Made by a program: the position numbers and the translations under genes. A stretch of DNA of 59,801 nucleotides from Oscillospiraceae bacterium (lineage in GTDB: Bacteria > Bacillota > Clostridia > Oscillospirales > Oscillospiraceae), in assembly GCA_017938625.1 (NCBI GenBank), contig JAGBBD010000039.1, positions 1 to 59,801 of the forward strand. The letters are read 5' to 3'. Positions 31,450-38,698 of the stretch are shown in pieces. The notes beneath the pieces were generated by a model. The model was not told the DNA's origin, searched no databases, and was given only the letters and a program-made list of their open reading frames with translations. The first letter of the stretch is position 1. Every line of letters begins with the position of its first letter.

Positions 31450-33459
31450 TTGAAAAGAAAAACAAAAATTGTGAGCCTTTTGCTTGCACTGGTTATGGTG
31501 ATCTCCATGATTCCTGCAGCAGTGGCAGCGGGCACCCTGCCCTTCAGCGATGTGAGCCGGAACGAGTGGTTCTATGACGCGGTGGAGTATGTGTATGAAA
31601 AAGGTCTGATGAGTGGCACAGGGGAGACTGTGTTTTCTCCCAACGGTACCACAACCCGCGGCATGATCGTGACGATTTTACACCGTCTGGAAGGCAAGCC
31701 TGTGGCATACAGCGGGAGTTTTGCTGATGTGGCGCAGGGCGCTTACTACGCCGACGCGGTTGCATGGGCAAATGATAAGGGAATCGTTTCCGGTTATGGC
31801 AATGGCTGCTTCGGTCCCAATGATGCCATTACCCGCCAGCAGCTGGCAGTGATCCTGTTCCGCTTTGCCGATCTGCGCGGCAGAGATACCAAACCCAGAG
31901 CGGTGCTTGGTAGCTTTGCCGATGCGGAGTCTGTGGCAGACTATGCCGTAGAAGCTATGCAGTGGGCAGTTGCACAGGATCTGATCAAGGGCAGCGACGG
32001 CTATCTCAATCCCAATGGCTTTGCCACCCGTGCACAAGTAGCAACCATTCTGGAACGCTTCTGCAGTGTTGGCAGTGGCAGTTTGTTGCTCAACTTCCTC
32101 CTTAGTCGTGACGATAATGAGGAAGACAACGATGACGACGATAAGGTCGATGATGATGACAAGGTCGATGACGACGATAAGGTCGATGATGATGATGACA
32201 AGGTCGATGATGACGATAAGGTCGATGATGATGACAAGGTCGATGATGACGATAAGGTCGATGATGACGACAAGGTCGATGATGACAAGGAAGATCTGAC
32301 AGGTACAACACTGACATATTGGGAAGTGAACTATTCTCCTGAAAAAAGTGCAACTGCCCAAAGCATTGAAGTTTGGCAAGAGCAGACAGGCGCGACCGTA
32401 AATTATGTGACATGGGATAGCACGAATGAATTCGTTGCGGCTTTGAATAAATCACTGAAGGACGGAACCGCACCGGATCTCTATAAGATGCCCTCCGAAG
32501 AAACAGCATCTGAACTGAGAGCATACGCGCTGAACATTACCGACCGGGTAGCGGCATCTGATCTTGATCACAAAACATATGCCATTGCATGGGAGAGTAT
32601 GACCGATGCAATGGCAACCGATAACCAATACTATGGTATTCCTGTTATATCCAGTTTTGATGCATGGTGGTACAATAAGGAAGCGTTTGAGGCAGCAGGC
32701 ATTAAAACAACGCCTAAGACAATGGCGGAATTTGAAATTGTCTGCAGCAGACTGGCGGCAGTAGGGTATTATCCTATTGCATTGGACGATGCTTATGCAC
32801 CGCGTTACTTTGGAACACATTTGGAGCGTTGGTGCGGAGAAAGTGTGGTTGAGAATCTTTCGGTGAATGGTGGCTGGGCAAAGAACTCTGCGGCGGTGTC
32901 TGCAATCGATCAGCTGCTCGACTGGGTCAATGAAGGGTATTTTGATCCCGAAGCTCCCAGAGTGTGGCCCTCTTCTCAGAACAGAATCGGCCTGCACGAA
33001 GATGTAGCCATGGTATATTCCGGAACATGGATCCCGGCAGAGATCGAAAATATGACAGGTGCTGACTTGGATTGGGGCTGCTTCGCTTATCCGTATGCAC
33101 CGACCGGAAACGGAACAGATGGTATTTCCCTGAGCTGCCAGATCATGACGATCAACAAGGACAGCGAAAACGCAAAGGCTGCATTTGATCTGGCATCCTA
33201 TCTTGTGACGGGAGATGCAGATCAGACATATTCGGATAGCAACGGAACGCTTCCCAACGACCCGAATAATAATCCTGTGGAGGATCTGGAAGCTGCGGCA
33301 GAAGTCCTAAGTGGGGCAGACGGTCTGATCGACCTCTATGGAGGACTCCATGAAAATACAGGACTGAGATCGAAAATTGATAAAATCGTTCTGAAAATCT
33401 ACGCCGGTGATTATGAAAGCGGTATGGCAGCAGCAAAGGCTTTGGATGCACTTTATTGA
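31450..33459 (+). CDS. S-layer homology protein fused to a family 1 solute-binding domain by an acidic repeat linker
   Basis: A 669-residue exported protein. It starts at TTG after AAAGGAG (8 bases) with a clean signal peptide (KRKTKIVSLLLALVMVISM, cut after AVAA). Three SLH domains follow (about 30-215; FSDVSRNEWFYDAVEYVYEK, ADVAQGAYYADAVAWANDKG and ADAESVADYAVEAMQWAVAQ), which normally bind the secondary cell wall polymer. Residues 228-280 are a run of (Asp)4-Lys-Val repeats. From about 285 to the end is a complete extracellular sugar-binding protein (TYWEVNYSPEKSATAQSIEVW; PDLYKMPSE; DAWWYNKEAFEAAGI). No lipobox is present and no permease gene is adjacent. This would be a wall-anchored sugar-binding protein. 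Confidence 0.9.
   Translation: MKRKTKIVSLLLALVMVISMIPAAVAAGTLPFSDVSRNEWFYDAVEYVYEKGLMSGTGETVFSPNGTTTRGMIVTILHRLEGKPVAYSGSFADVAQGAYYADAVAWANDKGIVSGYGNGCFGPNDAITRQQLAVILFRFADLRGRDTKPRAVLGSFADAESVADYAVEAMQWAVAQDLIKGSDGYLNPNGFATRAQVATILERFCSVGSGSLLLNFLLSRDDNEEDNDDDDKVDDDDKVDDDDKVDDDDDKVDDDDKVDDDDKVDDDDKVDDDDKVDDDKEDLTGTTLTYWEVNYSPEKSATAQSIEVWQEQTGATVNYVTWDSTNEFVAALNKSLKDGTAPDLYKMPSEETASELRAYALNITDRVAASDLDHKTYAIAWESMTDAMATDNQYYGIPVISSFDAWWYNKEAFEAAGIKTTPKTMAEFEIVCSRLAAVGYYPIALDDAYAPRYFGTHLERWCGESVVENLSVNGGWAKNSAAVSAIDQLLDWVNEGYFDPEAPRVWPSSQNRIGLHEDVAMVYSGTWIPAEIENMTGADLDWGCFAYPYAPTGNGTDGISLSCQIMTINKDSENAKAAFDLASYLVTGDADQTYSDSNGTLPNDPNNNPVEDLEAAAEVLSGADGLIDLYGGLHENTGLRSKIDKIVLKIYAGDYESGMAAAKALDALY
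32131..32289 (+). repeat. In-frame tandem repeats encoding the (DDDDKV)n linker
   Basis: About nine imperfect units of 15-21 bases built from GAT/GAC and AAGGTC. One unit has five Asp and the last is cut to DDDK. Such a tract can change length by slippage in steps of 3 or 18 bases without breaking the frame. Confidence 0.92.
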
Positions 33460-33480
33460 TTTGCTCTCGGCGTAAGCAAG

Positions 33481-33513
33481 AAGCTCCGTCCCAATCGGGA
33501 CGGAGCTTTATTT
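33481..33513. terminator. Bidirectional terminator after the SLH gene
   Basis: Stem AAGCTCCGTCCC / GGGACGGAGCTT with an AATC loop, shared by the convergent LOG-family gene. Confidence 0.9.
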
Positions 33514-34093
33514 ATGTTCCGAGGTACTTCATATCCTCCGCCCTGGCAGTGGCGGTGACGGAGGTTTCCAGATAGTCAAGAAGTGCTTCCGGGTCGTCAA
33601 ACCAGCCACACAGGGATTCACATTCCGGCTTCATAAATTTCTGCTTGATGGCGCGCTCCTGCATATCGATCAGAGGGCGGTAGTAGTCGCCCACATTTAA
33701 AATGGCGATGGGCTTATTGTGTCTGCCCAGCTGACGTAGGGTGAGAATCTCGTAGAACTCCTCAAAGGTGCCGATACCGCCGGGGGTCATGATAAAGGCG
33801 TCTGCCTTCTCTTCCATAATGGACTTTCTTTCCCGCATGGTGTCGGTGAAAACAAACTCCGTGCACTGCTGGTACAGGATACCGTCCACATCAAAGAATC
33901 TGGGAGCCACGCCGACGATCTTACCGCCGCCTTCCGTCATGCCCCGGGCCGCCGCGCCCATCATGCCGGAAGCGCCGCCGCCGAAGACAAGACTGTGACC
34001 GCGCTTTGCCATGGCGCGGCCCAGAGCTTCACCTGCTTCAATGTAGGCGGGGCTGATCACATTGCTGGATGCGCCGTAAACACAAATATTCAT
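33512..34093 (-). CDS. LOG-family protein (nucleoside 5'-monophosphate phosphoribohydrolase-like)
   Basis: A 193-residue protein of the LOG family, whose characterised members release the free base from cytokinin or purine nucleoside monophosphates. The two family motifs are intact: SLVFGGGASGMMGAAARG and the PGGIGTFEE signature (about residue 115). The start at 34093 has AAAGGAG 6 bases upstream. In bacteria these are often still annotated as lysine decarboxylases, which is not supported. Physiological substrate unknown. Confidence 0.93.
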   Translation of the reverse strand: MNICVYGASSNVISPAYIEAGEALGRAMAKRGHSLVFGGGASGMMGAAARGMTEGGGKIVGVAPRFFDVDGILYQQCTEFVFTDTMRERKSIMEEKADAFIMTPGGIGTFEEFYEILTLRQLGRHNKPIAILNVGDYYRPLIDMQERAIKQKFMKPECESLCGWFDDPEALLDYLETSVTATARAEDMKYLGT

Positions 34094-34138
34094 AAAAGAC
34101 TCCTTTCGGACTTGGAAATGCTGCATGGTTTGTTATTG

Positions 34139-34681
34139 TTAGAGGCTGTGAAGATCTGCGTCCTCCGGCGGGCAGGGCGCGTGGGTGGGGATGCCATCAC
34201 GCAGCCGTTTTTCATACCAGATGGTGCCATACCATTTGCCAAACTTCATGCCGCAGTCGGGAAATTCTGCCCGCTTTACATAGCCCATGGCCTCATGGAA
34301 GGCACAGCTTTTCTCATTGGCGGAGGTGACTACACCGTAGCACAGGCAGTACCCCTGCTGCCGCAGAATGTCCTCCACGGCGGTGTAGAGGGCTTTGCCA
34401 ATGCCCTTGCCCTGCGCCTCCGGGCGAAGATACACGGCAAGATCCGCTGCCCATTGGTAGGCAGCGCGGACAAAGGCTTTTTCGCCGTAGGCGTAACCCA
34501 AGATCCTTCCGTTCTCTTCCCAGACCAGCCAGGGACCTTCCTTGGTGATGGACAAAAACCGCGCCTCAAACTCGGAAACCGTCGGCACATCATATTCAAA
34601 GGTGATGGCAGTATTTAAAATATAAGGGGCATAGATGTCCAGAATTTGCGGAACATCTGCCAAAACTGCGTGTCGTATCAT
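34139..34681 (-). CDS. GNAT N-acetyltransferase (phosphinothricin acetyltransferase-like)
   Basis: A 180-residue GNAT enzyme. Acetyl-CoA binding is marked by VYLRPEAQGKGIGKALYTAV (about 85-104), with FEYDVPTVSEF near the N-terminus and MGYVKRAEFPDCGMKFGKWY at the C-terminus, as in PAT/YncA-type acetyltransferases of amino-acid analogues. Its ATG overlaps the stop of the PAP2 gene (ATGA). Substrate unknown; toxin or amino-acid acetylation is possible. Confidence 0.92.
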   Translation of the reverse strand: MIRHAVLADVPQILDIYAPYILNTAITFEYDVPTVSEFEARFLSITKEGPWLVWEENGRILGYAYGEKAFVRAAYQWAADLAVYLRPEAQGKGIGKALYTAVEDILRQQGYCLCYGVVTSANEKSCAFHEAMGYVKRAEFPDCGMKFGKWYGTIWYEKRLRDGIPTHAPCPPEDADLHSL

Positions 34682-35568
34682 ACTTTCTTTCCCAATCTTT
34701 CAAACCATTTGAAGCTCATGGGCCAGATGCCGCCTGCGAAGAAGGTCATGAGCCCATAACGCACGGCGTCTGGCAAAAAACGCATACCCTCTTTGATAGC
34801 AAGCACGCCTGCAAGACCCAACACCACTTTAAGGATCTGCCCCAAAACAGGTGCCTGTTCCCGGAAGCGGATGAACCTCTGCTCCAACGCACAGCCAAGA
34901 AGCATACCCACCAGCGCACCGGTCAGCTTGGCGGCATTTTCCACACCGTGGGCAAGCTGCACAGGATCTGCGTCTGCAGGGAAAGGATAGAATGCGGCAT
35001 AGCACCAGTAGGCGGCATTGATTGCCGTCAGGGCAGCTAAAAGCCACAGGGATGCTGCAGGATGTTGCTCCATGCGTTTTTTCAAAGGGTACAGAGCAAA
35101 AACCAGCACAGAGCCAAACACAAGAGAAACGCCCACATCCAGCGGTGTGTGTACGCCCAGATACATTCTGGAAAAGGCGGTCAGGGCAATGAAGATAATG
35201 CACAGCCACTGAAACCACCGACGAGAGCTGTTCCTTGCAAGGCAGCCAAAGACACCTGTGACGCTCTGGGTGTGCCCGGAGGGGAAGGAATAGCCTGTGG
35301 CATCGGCTCTGGCAGCCTCCACAATGGTAAAACCGGGATCTTTGACCCATGGGCGCGGAATGCGGCAGGTGATTTTGAGGAACTGATTGACTGTCGTGCC
35401 GAGGCAGCCCACAGCCAGAAGGTACAGTCCCTCTGCCTTGCTGACGCACCAGTAGAGCACCACAGCAAGGATCATAAACACCAGCTCTGCGCCAAGATGG
35501 GTGATAACAGAAAAGAAGGCATCCAACGCAGGGGTACGGATGCTTTCCAACCAATACAAAAATTTCAA
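34678..35568 (-). CDS. PAP2-family membrane phosphatase
   Basis: A 296-residue membrane protein with the three phosphatase motifs of the type 2 phosphatidic acid phosphatase family: KITCRIPRPWV (about residue 66), SFPSGHTQS (about 94) and SRMYLGVHTPLD (about 135). Helices on both sides and a further four after the last motif give about eight in all. Such enzymes dephosphorylate undecaprenyl or phosphatidyl lipids in the membrane. Candidates include undecaprenyl pyrophosphate recycling next to the surface-glycan cluster, but the link is only positional. Confidence 0.9.
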   Translation of the reverse strand: MKFLYWLESIRTPALDAFFSVITHLGAELVFMILAVVLYWCVSKAEGLYLLAVGCLGTTVNQFLKITCRIPRPWVKDPGFTIVEAARADATGYSFPSGHTQSVTGVFGCLARNSSRRWFQWLCIIFIALTAFSRMYLGVHTPLDVGVSLVFGSVLVFALYPLKKRMEQHPAASLWLLAALTAINAAYWCYAAFYPFPADADPVQLAHGVENAAKLTGALVGMLLGCALEQRFIRFREQAPVLGQILKVVLGLAGVLAIKEGMRFLPDAVRYGLMTFFAGGIWPMSFKWFERLGKKV

Positions 35569-35624
35569 ACAAACACCCCCAAAAGTATATGCTGATTATA
35601 CTCCACTCTTTCCCATAACGCAAG

Positions 35625-35648
35625 CGGCACGCTCCGATGAGCGTGCCG
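35625..35648 (-). terminator. Hairpin between rfbB and the PAP2 gene (weak terminator)
   Basis: Perfect stem CGGCACGCTC / GAGCGTGCCG with a CGAT loop, 15 bases after the rfbB stop. No T-run follows on the minus strand, so termination may be partial. Confidence 0.5.
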
Positions 35649-35663
35649 TAAAACGTGTCTTGT

Positions 35664-36683
35664 TTATCTGTTCTTGTACATTCTTTCGTAGTAGTCTTTG
35701 TACTCTCCGCTGAGGATGGTCTCCCACCAACTGCGGTTTTCCAGATACCATTTAATTGTCTTTTTGATACCGTCGGCAAACTTTGTTTCCGGCAGCCAGC
35801 CAAGCTCTGTGTGGATCTTGGTGGGGTCGATGGCATAGCGCATATCGTGACCCTTGCGGTCTGCCACATAAGTAATAAGGCTTTCGGGCTTGTCCAGCTC
35901 CTTGCAGATGAGCTTGACAATGTCGATGTTTGCCATTTCGTTGTGACCGCCGATGTTGTAGACCTCACCCTCGCGTCCTTTGTGGATCACAAGGTCGATG
36001 GCTTTGCAGTGGTCTTCCACATACAGCCAGTCGCGGACGTTCAGACCCTGTCCATAGACTGGAAGAGGCTTGTCGTTGAGGGCATTGGCGATCATAAGGG
36101 GAATGAGCTTCTCAGGGAAATGATATGGGCCGTAGTTGTTGGAACAGCGGCTGATGGAGACAGGAAGCCCATAGGTTCTGTGATAGGCCAGCACCAGAAG
36201 ATCTGCCGATGCTTTGGAGCTGGAGTAGGGGGAGGAGGTGTGCAGAGGCGTCTGCTCCGTAAACAGCAGATCGGGGCGATCCAGAGGCAGGTCGCCGTAG
36301 ACCTCGTCGGTGGACACCTGATGGTAGCGCTTGATGCCGTACTTGCGGCAGGCGTCCATCATGACCTGCGTGCCGATGATGTTGGTCTGCAGGAACACAC
36401 CGGGATCTTCAATGGAGCGATCCACATGGCTCTCGGCGGCAAAGTTCACCACCATGTCGGGCTTTTCTTCTTCAAAAAGCTTGAACACGGCCTCACGGTC
36501 GCAGATATCGGCCTTCACAAAGCGGAAGTTGGGGTTTTCCATCACAGGGGCCAGAGTGGACAGATTGCCGGCATAGGTCAGCTTGTCCAGACACACGATG
36601 CGGTAGTCCGGATACTTGCCCAGCATATGGAAAATAAAGTTAGAGCCGATAAAACCGGCGCCGCCGGTCACGATCACGGTCAT
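35664..36683 (-). CDS. rfbB: dTDP-glucose 4,6-dehydratase
   Basis: A 339-residue short-chain dehydrogenase-type enzyme converting dTDP-glucose to dTDP-4-keto-6-deoxyglucose with bound NAD. The Rossmann motif is VIVTGGAGFIGSNF (residues 3-16), and the active site is marked by STDEVYGDLP (Thr, Asp, Glu) and PYSSSKASADLLV (Tyr and Lys, about 160). The start at 36683 follows AAAGGAGG. It is two bases from rfbA. The epimerase rfbC and reductase rfbD for dTDP-rhamnose are not in the cluster. Confidence 0.96.
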   Translation of the reverse strand: MTVIVTGGAGFIGSNFIFHMLGKYPDYRIVCLDKLTYAGNLSTLAPVMENPNFRFVKADICDREAVFKLFEEEKPDMVVNFAAESHVDRSIEDPGVFLQTNIIGTQVMMDACRKYGIKRYHQVSTDEVYGDLPLDRPDLLFTEQTPLHTSSPYSSSKASADLLVLAYHRTYGLPVSISRCSNNYGPYHFPEKLIPLMIANALNDKPLPVYGQGLNVRDWLYVEDHCKAIDLVIHKGREGEVYNIGGHNEMANIDIVKLICKELDKPESLITYVADRKGHDMRYAIDPTKIHTELGWLPETKFADGIKKTIKWYLENRSWWETILSGEYKDYYERMYKNR

Positions 36684-36684
36684 A

Positions 36685-37557
36685 TTATATGCCCTCCTTT
36701 GCAAGGGAGATCAGATATTCGCCGTAGCTGGTCATCTTCAGCTGTTCGCCCAAAGCCAGCAGCTGCTCGGTGGTGATAAAGCCGCGGCGCCATGCGATCT
36801 CTTCAATGCAGGAAACATAGAAGCCCTGACGATCCTGCACGGTTTCCACAAACATGGAGGCCTTCAGCATACCCTTGGGCGTGCCCGTATCCAGCCATGC
36901 CATGCCGCGTCCCAACAGGGCCACGTGCAGGTCACCCATTTCAAGATAGGCGTTGTTGACTGCGGTGATCTCGATCTCACCGCGGGGAGAGGGCTTGACG
37001 TTTTTGGCGATCTCCACCACACGGTTGTCATAGAAGTAAAGACCGGGGACGGCATATTTGGACTTGGGGTTCTCCGGCTTTTCCTCAATGGACACGACCT
37101 TATGGTTCTCATCAAATTCCACCACACCGAAAGAACGGGGGTCCTTGACCTGATAGCCGAAAATGGTGGCACCGTGCTCACGCTCCATGGCAGTGCGGAG
37201 CACTTTTGTCATGTTCTGACCGTAGAACACATTGTCGCCCAAGATCAGACATACGCTGTCATCACCGATGAACTCTTCTCCCAGAATAAACGCATCGGCC
37301 AGACCGCGGGGGGTCTCCTGTACAGCATAGGAAATGGAAATGCCGATACGGCTACCATCGCCCAGAAGCTGCTCATAAACAGGGGTGTCCTCCGGCGTGG
37401 AGATGATCAAAATCTCCCGGATGCTTGCAAGGAGCAGGATGGACAAAGGATAGTAGATCAGGGGCTTGTCGTAGATCGGCAGAAGCTGCTTGGATACGAC
37501 TTGTGTCATGGGATACAGTCGTGTGCCCTTACCGCCGGCGAGGATGATGCCCTTCAT
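36685..37557 (-). CDS. rfbA: Glucose-1-phosphate thymidylyltransferase
   Basis: A 290-residue nucleotidyltransferase making dTDP-glucose from dTTP and glucose 1-phosphate. The N-terminus [17 protein letters not shown] is the nucleotide-binding signature; [25 protein letters not shown] and the C-terminal substrate loops are all typical, and length matches the RmlA family. It is the first of two dTDP-sugar genes and lies 12 bases after the DegT aminotransferase. Together with rfbB it supplies the 4-keto sugar. Confidence 0.97.
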   Translation of the reverse strand: MKGIILAGGKGTRLYPMTQVVSKQLLPIYDKPLIYYPLSILLLASIREILIISTPEDTPVYEQLLGDGSRIGISISYAVQETPRGLADAFILGEEFIGDDSVCLILGDNVFYGQNMTKVLRTAMEREHGATIFGYQVKDPRSFGVVEFDENHKVVSIEEKPENPKSKYAVPGLYFYDNRVVEIAKNVKPSPRGEIEITAVNNAYLEMGDLHVALLGRGMAWLDTGTPKGMLKASMFVETVQDRQGFYVSCIEEIAWRRGFITTEQLLALGEQLKMTSYGEYLISLAKEGI

Positions 37558-37569
37558 AAAAGCGCCTCC

Positions 37570-38655
37570 TTAGGTCAAAATGATGTCGCAGATACGATCA
37601 ACGTCCGCAGGGGTCAGCTGCGCGAACAGGGGAAGACACAGAATGTTCTCGGAACAAGTTTTTGCATAAGGTGTGGCAGACGCAAGATCCTGCCCAAACT
37701 CCTTGTTTTGACTGACCAGAGGGTAGAAATATTTTCTGGCATAGATCTCGTGCTCTGCAAGCTTTTCTGCCAGTTTGTTGCGATCCATGCCGAAAGCGGA
37801 AGGATCGATCAGAACAGGGTAGTATGCATAGTTCTGCTTCAGCCCCGGGACGACCTGCAGCACCCGGATGCCGGAAACACCTGCCAGTCTTTCGTGGTAG
37901 CGCTCAAAGGCTGCCTTTCGAAGAGCCAGCTCGTCATCCAGATGACGCAGATTGCAGATGCCCATAGCAGCTGCAAATTCATTCATCTTTGCATTGCTGC
38001 CAAAGCAATCCAGTTCCTCACCGCAGACACCGAAGTTCCGCTGCAGAGCGATCTTTTGTGTCAGGCTTTCGTCTTTGTAGGTAAGACAACCGCCTTCAAT
38101 GGTGTGGAAGACCTTGGTTGCATGGAAGGAGAACATGGAAACATCGCCGTAGGTACCGATGCCGCGTCCCTTATATTCCACACCAAAGGCATGGGCGGCA
38201 TCGTAGAGGACTTTCAGCCCATGTCTGTCCGCAATTTTCTGGATCTTTTCCACATTGCAGATGTTGCCATAGACATGAACTGCCAGAATGGCAGAGGTTT
38301 TTTCTGTGATAAGGGCTTCGATCTTATCTTCATCAATGGTGTAATCCGGCTTAATGTCGCAGTACACCGGGGTGCAGCCTGCCTGCACAATGGCATTGGT
38401 GGTAGAAGCAAATGTGAAGGGCGTGGTGATGATCTCACCGGTCAGCCCCAGCGCCTTCAGAGCGCAGTACAGGGCAAGATGGCCGTTGACAAACAGCTCT
38501 GTGTTGTCGGCCTTGAGATACTCGCAGATCTGTGCCTTGAGCCGATTGTGGATCGGGCCCATATTGGTCAGATGGACCGTATCCCAGATGGACTTGATCT
38601 CCCGGCAGTATTCTTCATAGGAAGGCATAGAGGAGCGGGTCACATTGATGGACAT
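37570..38655 (-). CDS. DegT/DnrJ/EryC1/StrS-family sugar aminotransferase
   Basis: A 361-residue PLP enzyme that aminates keto sugar nucleotides. The Lys that binds PLP is in SFHATKVFHTIEGG (about 185), and ITTPFTFASTTNAI and YDAAHAFGVEYKGRG are family motifs. The start at 38655 has GGAG 9 bases upstream. Since rfbA and rfbB are adjacent and no ketoisomerase is present, the likely product is dTDP-4-amino-4,6-dideoxyglucose (viosamine-type), an inference from context; other keto-sugar substrates are possible. Confidence 0.9.
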   Translation of the reverse strand: MSINVTRSSMPSYEEYCREIKSIWDTVHLTNMGPIHNRLKAQICEYLKADNTELFVNGHLALYCALKALGLTGEIITTPFTFASTTNAIVQAGCTPVYCDIKPDYTIDEDKIEALITEKTSAILAVHVYGNICNVEKIQKIADRHGLKVLYDAAHAFGVEYKGRGIGTYGDVSMFSFHATKVFHTIEGGCLTYKDESLTQKIALQRNFGVCGEELDCFGSNAKMNEFAAAMGICNLRHLDDELALRKAAFERYHERLAGVSGIRVLQVVPGLKQNYAYYPVLIDPSAFGMDRNKLAEKLAEHEIYARKYFYPLVSQNKEFGQDLASATPYAKTCSENILCLPLFAQLTPADVDRICDIILT

Positions 38656-38698
38656 GATTCTTTTCTCCATTGGTCAGTAATGAGGGATCTGCGCCCGG

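Noticed and set aside
32131-32289. Short tandem repeats considered as a CRISPR array
   Set aside because: Units are contiguous, in frame and have no unique spacers; they encode a protein linker, and no cas gene is near.
33512-34093. Annotation as lysine decarboxylase
   Set aside because: The PGGIGTFEE motif places it in the LOG phosphoribohydrolase family, and there is no PLP site.
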